Source: Mesonia sp. K7 (GTDB lineage: Bacteria; Bacteroidota; Bacteroidia; Flavobacteriales; Flavobacteriaceae). From it: a stretch of DNA of 64,000 bases. The stretch lies in NCBI RefSeq assembly GCF_003233725.1, contig NZ_QKQV01000010.1, forward strand, positions 1 through 64,000, in the 5' to 3' direction. The translations under genes were made by a program, and so were the position numbers. Shown here piece by piece: positions 18,942-28,973 of this stretch (position 1 is the first letter of the stretch; every line of letters starts with the position of its first letter). Under the pieces are notes generated by a model, which had not been told where the DNA came from, did not search any database, and saw only the letters and a program-made list of their open reading frames with translations.

Positions 18942-19766
18942 ATGTCAGTAAAAAAATTAAAGCCAATCACACCAGGGCAGCGTTTTAGAGTAGTAAATGG
19001 TTTTGACGCCATTACTACTGATAAGCCGGAGAAAAGTTTATTAGCTCCGAACAAAAGGTCTGGTGGTAGAAACAGTCAAGGAAAAATGACCATGCGCTAT
19101 ATTGGTGGGGGTCATAAGAAAAAGTATCGTATCGTCGATTTTAAAAGAGACAAAGCGGGAGTTCCTGCAACAGTTGCTTCTATCGAGTACGATCCAAACA
19201 GAACAGCATTTATCGCTTTGTTAAATTACCAAGATGGTGAGAAGCGATACATTATTGCTCCAAACGGATTGCAAGTAAATCAAAATGTTGTTTCTGGTAG
19301 CAATATTGCTACAGAAATTGGTAATGCAATGCCTTTAAGCGAGATACCTTTAGGTACAATTATTTCTTGTATTGAGTTACGTCCTGGTCAAGGAGCGGTA
19401 ATGGCGAGAAGTGCAGGTGCTTTTGCTCAGTTAATGGCGAGAGAAGGTAAGTATGCAACCATTAAACTACCATCGGGAGAAACTCGCATGGTTTTAGCAG
19501 ATTGTATGGCAACTATCGGTGCTGTTTCTAACAGTGATCACCAGTTGTTAGTCTCTGGTAAAGCAGGTAGAAGTAGATGGTTGGGTAGAAGACCAAGAAC
19601 TAGAGCGGTGGTAATGAACCCAGTAGATCACCCAATGGGTGGTGGTGAAGGTCGTGCTTCTGGAGGTCATCCGAGATCAAGAAAAGGATTGCCTGCAAAA
19701 GGGTATAGAACTCGTTCTAAGACCAAATCAAGTAATAAATACATCATCGAACGTAGAAAGAAATAA
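18942..19766 (+). CDS. rplB: 50S ribosomal protein L2
   Basis: The 274-aa L2 is needed for subunit joining and peptidyl-transferase activity. The signature [19 protein letters not shown] near residue 220 contains the conserved histidine. The basic, disordered C-terminus ([18 protein letters not shown]) is typical. Confidence 0.98.
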   Translation: MSVKKLKPITPGQRFRVVNGFDAITTDKPEKSLLAPNKRSGGRNSQGKMTMRYIGGGHKKKYRIVDFKRDKAGVPATVASIEYDPNRTAFIALLNYQDGEKRYIIAPNGLQVNQNVVSGSNIATEIGNAMPLSEIPLGTIISCIELRPGQGAVMARSAGAFAQLMAREGKYATIKLPSGETRMVLADCMATIGAVSNSDHQLLVSGKAGRSRWLGRRPRTRAVVMNPVDHPMGGGEGRASGGHPRSRKGLPAKGYRTRSKTKSSNKYIIERRKK

Positions 19767-19772
19767 TAAGTT

Positions 19773-20051
19773 ATGGCAAGATCATTAAAAAAAGGACCTT
19801 ACGTTCACTATAAATTAGAAAAGAAAGTTGCTCAAAATGTAGAGTCAGGAAAGAAGTCGGTTATCAAAACTTGGTCAAGAGCTTCTATGATTACTCCAGA
19901 TTTCGTTGGGCAAACTATAGGAGTTCATAACGGAAAACAATTTGTGCCGGTTTATGTAACAGAGAATATGGTAGGTCACAAATTAGGAGAATTTTCACCA
20001 ACGCGTTCTTTTAGAGGTCACGCAGGTGCAAAAAATAAAGGTAAAAAATAA
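19773..20051 (+). CDS. rpsS: 30S ribosomal protein S19
   Basis: The 92-aa S19, from the 30S head, has N-terminal [10 protein letters not shown] and the signature [16 protein letters not shown]. It starts six bases after rplB and keeps the canonical order before rplV. Confidence 0.98.
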   Translation: MARSLKKGPYVHYKLEKKVAQNVESGKKSVIKTWSRASMITPDFVGQTIGVHNGKQFVPVYVTENMVGHKLGEFSPTRSFRGHAGAKNKGKK

Positions 20052-20059
20052 TTGAAGCT

Positions 20060-20467
20060 ATGGGAGTTCGTAAAAGAGAAAGAGCAGAGCAAATAAAAGA
20101 AGCTAATAAGCAGTTGGCATTTGCAAAACTAAATAACTGCCCAACTTCGCCTCGTAAAATGCGATTGGTTGCAGATTTAGTAAGAGGTGAAGGTGTAGAA
20201 AAAGCACTTCAAATATTAAAATTTAGTAATAAAGAAGCATCAATAAGATTAGAAAAGCTATTGTTATCTGCGATTGCCAACTGGCAAGCAAAAAACGAAG
20301 ATGCTACTATCGAAGATGCAGACTTATTTATTAAAGAAATTCGTGTAGACGGAGGAAGTATGTTAAAAAGACTTCGTCCTGCTCCACAAGGAAGAGCACA
20401 TAGAATAAGAAAGAGATCTAATCACGTTACGTTGATTTTAGATGCTAAAAATAATACACAAAGCTAA
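20060..20467 (+). CDS. rplV: 50S ribosomal protein L22
   Basis: The 135-aa L22 has a long beta-hairpin lining the exit tunnel at about residues 90-115 ([19 protein letters not shown]), the usual site of macrolide-resistance changes in other species. The C-terminal [13 protein letters not shown] is conserved. Confidence 0.97.
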   Translation: MGVRKRERAEQIKEANKQLAFAKLNNCPTSPRKMRLVADLVRGEGVEKALQILKFSNKEASIRLEKLLLSAIANWQAKNEDATIEDADLFIKEIRVDGGSMLKRLRPAPQGRAHRIRKRSNHVTLILDAKNNTQS

Positions 20468-20475
20468 GATATAGT

Positions 20476-21198
20476 ATGGGACAAAAAACAAATCCAATAG
20501 GGAACAGACTTGGTATCATTAGAGGATGGGAATCTAACTGGTACGGTGGGAACGACTATGGAGATAAATTAGCTGAAGATGACAAAATCAGAAAGTATAT
20601 CCATGCTCGTCTTTCTAAAGCTAGTGTATCTCGTGTAATTATCGAAAGAACTTTAAAACTTGTAACCGTTACTATCACTACGGCTAGACCTGGTATTATT
20701 ATCGGAAAAGGCGGTCAAGAGGTAGACAAGTTAAAAGAAGAACTTAAGAAAATTACAGGAAAAGAAGTTCAGGTTAATATTTTTGAAATCAAAAGACCGG
20801 AACTTGACGCGCATTTAGTTGCTGCAAGTATAGCAAGACAAATCGAAAACAGAATTTCTTACCGTCGTGCTATCAAAATGGCTATTGCTGCTGCAATGCG
20901 TATGAATGCTGAAGGTATCAAAGTTCAAATTTCTGGTCGTTTAAACGGAGCGGAAATGGCAAGATCTGAAGCATACAAAGACGGAAGAATTCCATTATCT
21001 ACATTTAGAGCAGATATTGATTATGCTCTAGTTGAATCTCACACTACCTATGGTAGATTGGGAGTAAAAGTTTGGATAATGAAAGGTGAAGTTTATGGAA
21101 AAAGAGAACTTTCTCCTTTGGTAGGTTTATCAAAAAAACAATCAGGTGCTAATAAAGCGGCTTCTGGAGGTAGAGGTAAACAACGTAGAAGAAAGTAA
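20476..21198 (+). CDS. rpsC: 30S ribosomal protein S3
   Basis: The 240-aa S3 forms part of the mRNA entry tunnel. The type II KH domain motif is [16 protein letters not shown] (about residue 73). The C-terminal domain carries [13 protein letters not shown] lysine- and arginine-rich tail ends the protein ([10 protein letters not shown]). Confidence 0.98.
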   Translation: MGQKTNPIGNRLGIIRGWESNWYGGNDYGDKLAEDDKIRKYIHARLSKASVSRVIIERTLKLVTVTITTARPGIIIGKGGQEVDKLKEELKKITGKEVQVNIFEIKRPELDAHLVAASIARQIENRISYRRAIKMAIAAAMRMNAEGIKVQISGRLNGAEMARSEAYKDGRIPLSTFRADIDYALVESHTTYGRLGVKVWIMKGEVYGKRELSPLVGLSKKQSGANKAASGGRGKQRRRK

Positions 21199-21217
21199 AT
21201 TTTTTAAAAAGTAAGAA

Positions 21218-21637
21218 ATGTTACAGCCTAAAAGAACAAAATATCGCAAGCAACAAAAAGGACGTATGAAAGGTGTAGCCGGAAGAGGTCACAGACTTTC
21301 AAACGGTACTTTCGGAATCAAGTCTTTAGATTCTAATTTTGTGACTGCTCGACAAATAGAAGCAGCTCGTATTGCCGCAACACGTTATATGAAAAGGGAA
21401 GGATCTATATGGATTAAAATTTTCCCAGACAAGCCAATTACTAAAAAGCCTCTTGAGGTTCGTATGGGTAAAGGTAAGGGTAACGTAGAGTATTGGGCAG
21501 CCGTTGTAAAACCAGGAAGAATGCTTTTCGAAATCGGTGGTGTACCACACGATGTCGCTAAAGAAGCCTTGAGGTTAGCTGCTCAAAAATTACCAGTAAG
21601 AACAAAATTTGTAGTTGCTAGAGACTATCAAGAATAA
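21218..21637 (+). CDS. rplP: 50S ribosomal protein L16
   Basis: The 139-aa L16, near the A-site tRNA elbow, has N-terminal [16 protein letters not shown] and the motifs [21 protein letters not shown] and [14 protein letters not shown]. It follows rpsC by 19 bases. Confidence 0.98.
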   Translation: MLQPKRTKYRKQQKGRMKGVAGRGHRLSNGTFGIKSLDSNFVTARQIEAARIAATRYMKREGSIWIKIFPDKPITKKPLEVRMGKGKGNVEYWAAVVKPGRMLFEIGGVPHDVAKEALRLAAQKLPVRTKFVVARDYQE

Positions 21638-21647
21638 TTTTTGAATT

Positions 21648-21851
21648 ATGAAACAATCAGAAATAAAAGAATTATCAACTGAAGAATTGCAAGAGAAAAT
21701 AGTTTCCTCTAAGCAATCTTACAGAGACTTGAAAATGGCGCACACCATTACTCCTATCGAAAACCCATCTCAAATTAGGGGTTTAAGAAGAAGTATCGCG
21801 CGTATGGAAACAGAAATCACCAATAGAGAATTAAATAATTCTGCTGAGTAA
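21648..21851 (+). CDS. rpmC: 50S ribosomal protein L29
   Basis: The 67-aa two-helix L29 at the tunnel exit starts [18 protein letters not shown] and has the conserved [15 protein letters not shown] helix. It ends one base before rpsQ. Confidence 0.96.
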   Translation: MKQSEIKELSTEELQEKIVSSKQSYRDLKMAHTITPIENPSQIRGLRRSIARMETEITNRELNNSAE

Positions 21852-21852
21852 G

Positions 21853-22110
21853 ATGGAAAAAAGAAATTTAAGAAAAGAGCGTATCGGTGTTGTAACCAGT
21901 AACAAAATGCAGAAATCTATCGTGGTTTCTGAGGTTAAAAAAGTAAAACACCCTATGTATGGAAAATTCGTTTTGAAAACGAAAAAATACGTAGCACACG
22001 ACGAAAAAAATGACTGCAACGAAGGAGATACTGTAAGAATCATGGAAACTAGACCTTTAAGTAAATCTAAATGTTGGAGATTAGTAGAAATCATTGAAAG
22101 AGCTAAATAA
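21853..22110 (+). CDS. rpsQ: 30S ribosomal protein S17
   Basis: The 85-aa S17 (OB fold, early 30S assembly) carries [19 protein letters not shown] and the signature [19 protein letters not shown]. It is tightly packed, with two bases before rplN. Confidence 0.97.
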   Translation: MEKRNLRKERIGVVTSNKMQKSIVVSEVKKVKHPMYGKFVLKTKKYVAHDEKNDCNEGDTVRIMETRPLSKSKCWRLVEIIERAK

Positions 22111-22112
22111 TT

Positions 22113-22481
22113 ATGGTACAACAAGAATCAAGATTAAGGGTAGCAGACAACACCGGAGCTAAAGAAGTTTTAGCCATTAGAGTGTTGGGGGGAACTAAAA
22201 GACGTTATGCTTCTGTTGGTGACAAAATTGTTGTAAGTGTAAAAGAAGCAACTCCTAATGGAAACATTAAAAAAGGAGCGGTTTCTACAGCAGTTGTAGT
22301 TCGTACCAAAAAAGAAGTAAGAAGACCAGACGGATCTTACATTCGTTTTGATGATAATGCTTGCGTATTGTTAAACCCTGCAGGAGAAATGAGAGGAACT
22401 CGTGTTTTTGGTCCTGTAGCGAGAGAATTACGTGATAAGCAATTTTTAAAGATTGTTTCATTAGCACCAGAAGTGCTTTAA
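22113..22481 (+). CDS. rplN: 50S ribosomal protein L14
   Basis: The 122-aa L14 forms bridges to 16S rRNA and is the docking site of RsfS in other bacteria. [18 protein letters not shown] and [15 protein letters not shown] are diagnostic ends. Confidence 0.98.
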   Translation: MVQQESRLRVADNTGAKEVLAIRVLGGTKRRYASVGDKIVVSVKEATPNGNIKKGAVSTAVVVRTKKEVRRPDGSYIRFDDNACVLLNPAGEMRGTRVFGPVARELRDKQFLKIVSLAPEVL

Positions 22482-22491
22482 TACACAAACA

Positions 22492-22803
22492 ATGACAAAG
22501 ATTAAAATAAAATCAGGAGATACCGTACGAGTAATTGCCGGAGAACACAAAGGCAAAGAAGGAAAAGTACAAAAAGTATTTATTGATAAGAACAAAGCCA
22601 TTGTAGAAGGAGTAAATTTAGTTTCTAAACACCAAAAGCCAAGTGCTACAAATCCGCAAGGAGGTATTAAAGAAGTAGAAGCTCCAATTCATATTTCAAA
22701 TTTATCTTTGTTAGATAAAGACGGAAACACTACAAGAGTAGGTTATAGAATAGAAGGGGATAAAAAAGTGAGATTTTCAAAAAAATCTAACGAAGTAATT
22801 TAA
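22492..22803 (+). CDS. rplX: 50S ribosomal protein L24
   Basis: The 103-aa L24 has an N-terminal KOW motif ([17 protein letters not shown]) and initiates 50S assembly. It starts 10 bases after rplN and stops seven bases before rplE. Confidence 0.97.
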   Translation: MTKIKIKSGDTVRVIAGEHKGKEGKVQKVFIDKNKAIVEGVNLVSKHQKPSATNPQGGIKEVEAPIHISNLSLLDKDGNTTRVGYRIEGDKKVRFSKKSNEVI

Positions 22804-22810
22804 GAAGGTT

Positions 22811-23362
22811 ATGAGTTACGTACCAAGACTTAAACAAGAGTATAAAGAGCGCGTTATCGATGCGCTTACAAAAGAATTTAGTTATAACAATGTGATGGAA
22901 GTTCCTAAACTTTCTAAGATTGTTTTAAGTAGAGGAGTAGGTGCAGCTGTTGCTGATAAAAAACTTATTGACTATGCGGTTGACGAATTAACAGCTATCT
23001 CTGGTCAAAAAGCAATTTCAACAATATCTAAAAAAGATGTTGCATCTTTCAAATTAAGAAAAGGAATGCCAATCGGGGCTAAAGTTACTTTGAGAGGTGA
23101 TAAAATGTACGAGTTTTTAGATCGTCTTATCACTGCTTCATTACCACGAGTAAGAGACTTTAACGGTATCAAAGCAACTGGTTTTGATGGTAGAGGAAAC
23201 TATAACTTAGGTATTACAGAACAAATTATTTTTCCTGAGATTAATATCGATAAGGTAAACAAAGTATCAGGTATGGACATCACTTTTGTGACCACAGCCA
23301 ATACCGATAAAGAAGCCAAATCATTATTAAGTGAATTAGGATTACCATTTAAAAAGAACTAA
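22811..23362 (+). CDS. rplE: 50S ribosomal protein L5
   Basis: The 183-aa L5 binds 5S rRNA and contacts P-site tRNA. It has the conserved [28 protein letters not shown] and [18 protein letters not shown]. It ends two bases before rpsN. Confidence 0.98.
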   Translation: MSYVPRLKQEYKERVIDALTKEFSYNNVMEVPKLSKIVLSRGVGAAVADKKLIDYAVDELTAISGQKAISTISKKDVASFKLRKGMPIGAKVTLRGDKMYEFLDRLITASLPRVRDFNGIKATGFDGRGNYNLGITEQIIFPEINIDKVNKVSGMDITFVTTANTDKEAKSLLSELGLPFKKN

Positions 23363-23364
23363 TT

Positions 23365-23634
23365 ATGGCAAAAGAATCAATGAAAGCCCGTGAGGTAAAA
23401 AGGGAAAAATTGGTAGAAAAGTATGCTGAAAAAAGAAAAGCTTTAAAAGAAGCTGGTGATTACGAAGCATTACAAAAATTACCAAAAAACGCTTCTCCGG
23501 TAAGATTACATAACCGTTGTAAGTTAACTGGAAGACCTAGAGGCTATATGAGAACTTTTGGAATCTCTCGTGTAATGTTTAGAGAGATGGCTAACCAAGG
23601 CCTAATTCCAGGAGTTACAAAAGCAAGTTGGTAA
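23365..23634 (+). CDS. rpsN: 30S ribosomal protein S14, long zinc-independent form
   Basis: The 89-aa product has the signature [19 protein letters not shown] and a C-terminal GVTKASW. Only one of the four zinc-ligand cysteines of the short form is present, so this is the zinc-free C-minus type. A 64-base gap before rpsH shows no convincing structure beyond a weak bulged hairpin. Confidence 0.97.
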   Translation: MAKESMKAREVKREKLVEKYAEKRKALKEAGDYEALQKLPKNASPVRLHNRCKLTGRPRGYMRTFGISRVMFREMANQGLIPGVTKASW

Positions 23635-23698
23635 AAGAATATTAACAGGTTGAAGGTTTAGGTATAAAACTAAAAACCACAATCGTAAATTTAAATAA

Positions 23699-24097
23699 AT
23701 GAATACAGATCCTATTGCAGATTATTTGACAAGAATTAGGAATGCGGTCGCAGCAAACCACAGAGTTGTTGAGATACCAGCGTCTAATCTTAAAAAGCAG
23801 ATCACAAAAATCTTGTTTGATCAAGGTTATATTTTAAGCTACAAATTTGAAGACGATGCTACACAAGGCAAAATCAAGATAGCTTTAAAGTATGATAAAG
23901 AAACAAAAGAACCTGTAATTAAAAAATTACAGAGAATTAGTACGCCAGGTTTAAGACAATATGCTGGAGCTAAAGAGCTACCAAGAATTTTAAATGGTTT
24001 AGGAGTTGCTATCGTTTCTACTTCTCACGGAGTAATGACAGGTAAGCAAGCTAAACGCGAAAATGTAGGAGGAGAAATTCTTTGTTACGTTTACTAA
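23699..24097 (+). CDS. rpsH: 30S ribosomal protein S8
   Basis: The 132-aa S8, a primary 16S binder, has MNTDPIADYLTRIRNA and the C-terminal signature STSHGVMTGKQAKRENVGG. In E. coli it represses the spc genes. It is preceded by one of the longer gaps in this block. Confidence 0.98.
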   Translation: MNTDPIADYLTRIRNAVAANHRVVEIPASNLKKQITKILFDQGYILSYKFEDDATQGKIKIALKYDKETKEPVIKKLQRISTPGLRQYAGAKELPRILNGLGVAIVSTSHGVMTGKQAKRENVGGEILCYVY

Positions 24098-24118
24098 TCT
24101 TATAAAAGGTATTAAGTT

Positions 24119-24661
24119 ATGTCAAGAATAGGAAAAAGCCCAGTTTCAATCCCAGAAGGAGTTGATGTAAAGATAGAAGACGGAGTTGTAACGGTAAAAG
24201 GAAAATTAGGAGAGTTAACACAGAATTTTTCTGATGTTGATATCAAACTAGAAGAAAACGAAGTAATCCTTGAAAGAGGTTCAGATCATAAAGACCATAG
24301 AGCAAAACACGGTTTGTATAGAGCCTTGATTCAAAATATGGTTGAAGGAGTTTCTCAAGGATTTACGAAAGAATTAGAGTTGGTAGGGGTTGGTTATAGA
24401 GCTTCAAACCAAGGTCAAAAATTAGATATAGCAGTTGGTTTTTCACACAACATCGTTATCGATTTAGCACCAGAAGTAAAAGTAGAAACGGTTTCTGAAA
24501 AAGGAAAGAACCCAATCATCAAGCTAACTTCACATGACAAACAGTTAGTAGGTCAAGTTGCTGCTAAGATAAGATCATTCCGTAAGCCAGAGCCTTACAA
24601 AGGAAAAGGTATTAAGTTTGTAGGAGAACAAATCAGAAGAAAAGCTGGTAAATCAGCTTAA
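24119..24661 (+). CDS. rplF: 50S ribosomal protein L6
   Basis: The 180-aa two-domain L6 near the factor-binding centre has N-terminal SRIGKSPVSIPEGV and the C-terminal signature RKPEPYKGKGIKF. Confidence 0.98.
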   Translation: MSRIGKSPVSIPEGVDVKIEDGVVTVKGKLGELTQNFSDVDIKLEENEVILERGSDHKDHRAKHGLYRALIQNMVEGVSQGFTKELELVGVGYRASNQGQKLDIAVGFSHNIVIDLAPEVKVETVSEKGKNPIIKLTSHDKQLVGQVAAKIRSFRKPEPYKGKGIKFVGEQIRRKAGKSA

Positions 24662-24676
24662 TAAACAAGTTTAGTT

Positions 24677-25030
24677 ATGGCATTTTCAAAAGAAAATAGA
24701 AGAAATAAAATCAGAAGAAGAATACGTCAGAGTATTGTAGGTACTGCACAAAAACCTAGATTGTCTGTTTTTAGAAGTAATAAAGAAATTTATGCTCAAA
24801 TTATAGATGATGTAAATGGTAAAACTATTGCAGCAGCTTCTTCTAGAGATAAGCAAATAGATGCAAAAGGAACTAAATCTGAGGTTTCTCAAGCAGTAGG
24901 AAAATTAATTGCTGAAAAAGCAAAAGACGCAGGTGTAGAAACCATCACATTTGATAGAGGAGGTTATTTATACCACGGAAGAGTTAAATCATTGGCAGAA
25001 GGTGCACGCGAAGCAGGACTAAAATTCTAA
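24677..25030 (+). CDS. rplR: 50S ribosomal protein L18
   Basis: The 117-aa 5S-rRNA-binding L18 has [19 protein letters not shown] and the C-terminal [21 protein letters not shown]. It starts 15 bases after rplF and ends six bases before rpsE. Confidence 0.98.
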   Translation: MAFSKENRRNKIRRRIRQSIVGTAQKPRLSVFRSNKEIYAQIIDDVNGKTIAAASSRDKQIDAKGTKSEVSQAVGKLIAEKAKDAGVETITFDRGGYLYHGRVKSLAEGAREAGLKF

Positions 25031-25036
25031 AAAGAT

Positions 25037-25561
25037 ATGTATCAAGATTATAAAAATGTAGAGCTTGTTAAACCAAGCGGATTAGATTTAAAAGACCGTT
25101 TAGTAGGAGTTCAACGTGTTACTAAAGTAACCAAAGGAGGTAGAGCTTTCGGATTTTCGGCTATCGTTGTTGTAGGTGACGAAAATGGTGTTGTAGGACA
25201 CGGTTTAGGAAAATCTAAAGAAGTAGCAGAAGCAATCTCTAAAGCGGTTGAAGATGCTAAGAAGAATTTAGTTCGTATCCCTTTACATAAAGGTACTTTG
25301 CCACACGAGCAAAAAGGAAAGTACGGTGGAGCTAGAGTGTTGTTATTACCAGCTGCAACGGGTACCGGAGTTATCGCAGGTGGAGCAATCCGTGCGGTAT
25401 TAGAAGCTGTTGGTGTACACGATGTATTATCAAAAAACCAAGGTTCTTCAAACCCTCACAACGTGGTAAAAGCTACTTTTGATGCTTTATTACAACTGAG
25501 AAGTGCAGAAACGGTAGCGAAGCAACGTGGTATTTCTTTAGATAAAGTTTTTAACGGATAA
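25037..25561 (+). CDS. rpsE: 30S ribosomal protein S5
   Basis: The 174-aa S5, important for fidelity and helicase activity at mRNA entry, has the dsRNA-binding-like fold motif [18 protein letters not shown] and the C-terminal domain [19 protein letters not shown]. The next gene, rpmD, starts 11 bases on. Confidence 0.98.
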   Translation: MYQDYKNVELVKPSGLDLKDRLVGVQRVTKVTKGGRAFGFSAIVVVGDENGVVGHGLGKSKEVAEAISKAVEDAKKNLVRIPLHKGTLPHEQKGKYGGARVLLLPAATGTGVIAGGAIRAVLEAVGVHDVLSKNQGSSNPHNVVKATFDALLQLRSAETVAKQRGISLDKVFNG

Positions 25562-25572
25562 TAATTTTAGGG

Positions 25573-25752
25573 ATGGGAAAGATCAAAGTAACAAAAGTAA
25601 AAAGTGCTATTAATCGTACCAAAAACCAAAAGCAAACCTTAGAAGCTTTAGGATTAAGAAAAATGGGACAAACAGTAGAGCACGAAGATTCTCCAAATAT
25701 ACTTGGAATGGTAAATAAAGTAAAACACTTAGTTTCTGTAGAAGAAGCTTAA
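25573..25752 (+). CDS. rpmD: 50S ribosomal protein L30
   Basis: This 59-aa gene is below common length cut-offs. The protein begins MGKIKVTKVKSAINR and contains LEALGLRKMGQTVEHEDSP, the L30 signature. It fills the gap between rpsE and rplO exactly, in the standard spc order. A GGG-containing stretch precedes the ATG. Confidence 0.96.
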   Translation: MGKIKVTKVKSAINRTKNQKQTLEALGLRKMGQTVEHEDSPNILGMVNKVKHLVSVEEA

Positions 25753-25763
25753 TGATAAAAACT

Positions 25764-26216
25764 ATGGAATTAAATAACTTACAACCTGCAGAAGGTTCAG
25801 TTAAATCAAACGGAAAGCGAGTTGGTCGTGGTGAAGGTTCTGGTAAAGGCGGAACAGCTACCAGAGGTCACAAAGGGGCTAAGTCTCGTTCTGGTTATTC
25901 TAAAAAGATTGGTTTTGAAGGTGGTCAGATGCCGCTACAAAGAAGAGTGCCAAAATTTGGTTTTAAAAACATCAACAGAGTAGAATATCAAGGTGTAAAC
26001 TTAGATGTTTTACAACAAATGGTTGATGATGGTAAAATCAAAGATACAGTAGATATGACTTCTTATATCGAAAACAGATTGGCTACCAAAAACGAACTTG
26101 TAAAGATTTTAGGTAGAGGTGAGTTAAAAGCAAAACTTAAAGTTTCTGCTCATAAATTTACCAAATCTGCGCAAGAAGCGATTGAAAAAGCTGGCGGAGA
26201 AGTAATTACTCTTTAA
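25764..26216 (+). CDS. rplO: 50S ribosomal protein L15
   Basis: The L15 protein is 150 aa from the start MELNNLQPAEGS, the usual N-terminus in this family. A longer in-frame ATG at 25752 overlaps the rpmD stop by one base and adds only MIKT. The motifs KRVGRGEGSGKGGTATRGHK and GGQMPLQRRVPKFGF are conserved. L15 is a late 50S assembly protein. Confidence 0.96.
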   Translation: MELNNLQPAEGSVKSNGKRVGRGEGSGKGGTATRGHKGAKSRSGYSKKIGFEGGQMPLQRRVPKFGFKNINRVEYQGVNLDVLQQMVDDGKIKDTVDMTSYIENRLATKNELVKILGRGELKAKLKVSAHKFTKSAQEAIEKAGGEVITL

Positions 26217-26235
26217 AAAAAACCAATCAATTAAG

Positions 26236-27570
26236 ATGAAATTTATTGAAACAATAAAAAATATCTGGAAGATTGAAGAGCTCAAGAATAGAATATTAGT
26301 TACTCTTGGGCTTTTACTTGTTTACCGTTTTGGTACACAAGTTCCTCTGCCAGGTATCGATGTATCTCAACTAGCAAACCTCGCCAACCAAACCGATGGC
26401 GGTTTATTAGGTCTTTTAAATTCCTTTACAGGAGGAGCGTTTTCTAATGCTTCTGTTTTTGCTTTAGGAATTATGCCTTATATCTCTGCTTCTATTGTAG
26501 TGCAATTAATGGGAATTGCAATTCCTTATCTGCAAAAACTACAGAAAGAAGGAGAAAGCGGTAGAAGAAGAATCAACCAAATCACAAGATGGTTAACCAT
26601 TGCTATTACGTTAGTACAAGGTCCAGGTTATATATATAACTTGTATGCAACCTTACCTGAAGGTGCGTTTTTGTTAGAAAACTCAACTACGTTTGTGGTT
26701 TCTTCTGTAATCCTACTTACCACGGGTTGTATTTTTGCCATGTGGCTAGGAGAGAGAATTACCGATAAAGGAATTGGTAACGGTATCTCGTTATTAATTA
26801 TGGTTGGTATTATTGCTACTTTACCACAATCATTTGTACAAGAAGTATCATCAAGAATGACTTCAAACGGTGGTTTAATTATGATCTTAATTGAGCTTGC
26901 TATTTGGTTTATTATTATTCTTGCTTCGGTGATGTTGGTCATGGCAGTAAGAAAAATACCAGTACAGTATGCAAGAAGAAATGCTACAGGAGGTTACGAG
27001 AAAAATATTTTTGGTGGGGCAAGACAATTTATTCCTTTAAAGTTAAACGCTTCTGGGGTAATGCCAATCATTTTTGCACAAGCGATTATGTTTATTCCTG
27101 CAGCTGTGGCTGGATTATCAGAATCTGAAACCGCACAAAGCATTACAACAACCTTTAACGATATGTTTGGCTTTTGGTATAATTTAGTATTCGCTTTATT
27201 AATTATTGTATTTACATATTTCTATACAGCGATCACAGTACCAACCAACAAAATGGCAGACGATTTAAAGCGTAACGGAGGTTTTATTCCAGGAATAAGA
27301 CCAGGAACAGAAACCGCAGAATATTTAGACAGAATTATGTCTCAAATCACCTTACCGGGATCTATTTTCTTAGCATTAATTGCGATTTTTCCTGCAATTA
27401 TTGTTTCAATAGGTGTACAACAAGGGTTTGCGTTATTCTTTGGAGGAACTTCACTACTTATTATGGTAGGTGTAGCGATAGATACAATTCAACAAGTAAA
27501 TAGCTATTTATTAAATAGACATTACGACGGATTGATGAAAACAGGTAAAAATAGAAAAGCAGTAGCATAA
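26236..27570 (+). CDS. secY: Protein translocase subunit SecY
   Basis: The 444-aa product is the ten-helix channel of the Sec translocon. Signature 1, [11 protein letters not shown], follows the first helix, and [15 protein letters not shown] is in helix 2. The cytoplasmic loop motif AGGxxPGIRPG-like appears as [18 protein letters not shown]. The gene is embedded in the spc block between rplO and infA, two bases before infA. Confidence 0.98.
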   Translation: MKFIETIKNIWKIEELKNRILVTLGLLLVYRFGTQVPLPGIDVSQLANLANQTDGGLLGLLNSFTGGAFSNASVFALGIMPYISASIVVQLMGIAIPYLQKLQKEGESGRRRINQITRWLTIAITLVQGPGYIYNLYATLPEGAFLLENSTTFVVSSVILLTTGCIFAMWLGERITDKGIGNGISLLIMVGIIATLPQSFVQEVSSRMTSNGGLIMILIELAIWFIIILASVMLVMAVRKIPVQYARRNATGGYEKNIFGGARQFIPLKLNASGVMPIIFAQAIMFIPAAVAGLSESETAQSITTTFNDMFGFWYNLVFALLIIVFTYFYTAITVPTNKMADDLKRNGGFIPGIRPGTETAEYLDRIMSQITLPGSIFLALIAIFPAIIVSIGVQQGFALFFGGTSLLIMVGVAIDTIQQVNSYLLNRHYDGLMKTGKNRKAVA

Positions 27571-27572
27571 GT

Positions 27573-27788
27573 ATGGCAAAACAACCAGCAATAGAACAAG
27601 ACGGAACAATTGTAGAAGCATTATCTAATGCAATGTTTAGAGTAGAATTAGAAAATGGTCACATTGTCACAGCACATATTTCTGGAAAAATGCGTATGCA
27701 TTATATCAAGTTATTACCAGGCGATAAAGTAAAACTAGAGATGAGTCCGTATGACTTATCAAAAGCAAGAATTACATATCGTTATTAA
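27573..27788 (+). CDS. infA: Translation initiation factor IF-1
   Basis: The 71-aa single OB-fold factor binds the 30S A site. The conserved motifs are [33 protein letters not shown] and SKARITYRY. It is placed between secY and rpmJ as in most Bacteroidota. Confidence 0.97.
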   Translation: MAKQPAIEQDGTIVEALSNAMFRVELENGHIVTAHISGKMRMHYIKLLPGDKVKLEMSPYDLSKARITYRY

Positions 27789-27815
27789 AAATAATGCTAT
27801 TTGTAATTTTTTTAT

Positions 27816-27823
27816 TACTTTTG
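27816..27823 (+). promoter_or_regulatory. Putative internal -7 box (TACTTTTG) before rpmJ
   Basis: TACTTTTG matches TAnnTTTG in the 94-base infA-rpmJ gap, 59 bases before rpmJ. The nearest TTTG (27800-27803) is only 12 bases upstream, so the -33 spacing is wrong. This may be an internal promoter for the alpha block. Confidence 0.45.
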
Positions 27824-27882
27824 CAACCTGAAAATTAGAAAATTAAATATAGATAGTAAAACTATCCGTAAAAATAAATAAG

Positions 27883-27999
27883 ATGAAAGTAAGAGCATCG
27901 ATAAAGAAGAGAAGCGCCGAGTGCAAAATTGTACGTCGTAAAGGCAGACTTTATGTAATTAACAAAAAGAATCCTAGATTCAAACAAAGACAAGGCTAA
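27883..27999 (+). CDS. rpmJ: 50S ribosomal protein L36, zinc-independent form
   Basis: This 38-aa gene begins [15 protein letters not shown] and ends NPRFKQRQG. It is the smallest ribosomal protein. Only one cysteine remains of the usual three-Cys/one-His zinc site, so it should not need zinc, like the S14 in this operon. It sits two bases before rpsM. Confidence 0.95.
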   Translation: MKVRASIKKRSAECKIVRRKGRLYVINKKNPRFKQRQG

Positions 28000-28001
28000 T
28001 T

Positions 28002-28376
28002 ATGGCAAGAATAGCAGGGGTTGATATACCAAAACAAAAAAGAGGGGTTATTGCATTAACCTACATTTTCGGAATTGGCAAGAGCAGAGCTCAAGAAATT
28101 CTTAAGAATGCCAATGTAGATGAGAGCAAGAAAGTTTCTGATTGGAACGATGACGAAATTGGAAACATTCGTGAACAAGTTGGTAAATTCACTATCGAAG
28201 GTGAACTACGTTCTGAAACACAATTAAACATCAAGCGTTTGATGGATATTGGTTGTTACAGAGGTATCAGACACAGAGTTGGTTTGCCATTAAGAGGTCA
28301 ACGTACGAAGAATAACTCTAGAACGAGAAAAGGTAAGAGAAAAACAGTTGCAAACAAGAAAAAAGCAACTAAATAA
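28002..28376 (+). CDS. rpsM: 30S ribosomal protein S13
   Basis: The 124-aa S13, in contact with P-site tRNA and 23S bridge B1, has [14 protein letters not shown] and the C-terminal signature [20 protein letters not shown]. It is followed by an unusual 107-base spacer. Confidence 0.98.
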   Translation: MARIAGVDIPKQKRGVIALTYIFGIGKSRAQEILKNANVDESKKVSDWNDDEIGNIREQVGKFTIEGELRSETQLNIKRLMDIGCYRGIRHRVGLPLRGQRTKNNSRTRKGKRKTVANKKKATK

Positions 28377-28390
28377 TAATTTTTGACACG

Positions 28391-28480
28391 TTAGTCATTA
28401 GTATTTAGAAGTTAGACGAATCTGCTTGAAATAGAAATGTTTAGGATTCTAACAACTATAACTGACAACTAAAAGCTAAA
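28391..28480. repeat. Imperfect inverted repeat in the rpsM-rpsK spacer
   Basis: The left half is rich in TTAG words (TTAGTCATTAGTATTTAG, then AAGTTAG). The right half mirrors it with CTAA words (CTAACAACTATAACTGACAA, then CTAAAAGCTAAA). The core GTTAG and GAATC at 28411-28422 pairs with GATTC and TAAC at 28446-28452, with small bulges. It could be a leader hairpin for rpsK-rpsD-rpoA or a decayed dispersed inverted-repeat element. Confidence 0.45.
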
Positions 28481-28483
28481 AGT

Positions 28484-28885
28484 ATGGCGAAAACAGCAAA
28501 ATCATCAAAAACAACTACAAAAAAGCGTAAAGTTAATGTAGAGTCTATTGGAGAAGCTCATATCAATGCTTCTTTCAATAACATTATTGTATCATTAACC
28601 AATAAAAAAGGAGACGTTATTTCTTGGTCATCTGCCGGGAAAATGGGCTTTAGAGGAAGCAAGAAAAACACTCCTTATGCTGCTCAATTAGCTGCAGAAG
28701 ATGCAACAAAAGTTGCGCACGAAGCAGGTTTGAGAAAAGTAAAAGTTTTTGTAAAAGGTCCTGGAAACGGTAGAGAATCTGCTATCAGATCCATTCACAA
28801 TGGTGGTGTAGAAGTAACTGAAATTATCGATGTTACTCCAATTCCACACAACGGATGTAGACCTCCAAAAAGACGTAGAGTATAA
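28484..28885 (+). CDS. rpsK: 30S ribosomal protein S11
   Basis: The 133-aa platform protein S11 has [19 protein letters not shown] and the C-terminal signature [18 protein letters not shown]. It starts after the inverted-repeat spacer. Confidence 0.98.
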   Translation: MAKTAKSSKTTTKKRKVNVESIGEAHINASFNNIIVSLTNKKGDVISWSSAGKMGFRGSKKNTPYAAQLAAEDATKVAHEAGLRKVKVFVKGPGNGRESAIRSIHNGGVEVTEIIDVTPIPHNGCRPPKRRRV

Positions 28886-28973
28886 TTATAAATATTTATA
28901 ACTAAGGGAAAAACGATTATCGAAGGATAAATTTTAGCCTTAATTCATAATCACCCTTAATAATTCAATTAGA

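Noticed and set aside
23635-23698. Possible regulatory hairpin before rpsH
   Set aside because: The best pairing (GGTTTAG with CTAAAAACC) needs a bulge and is weak; AT-rich spacers give such pairs by chance.
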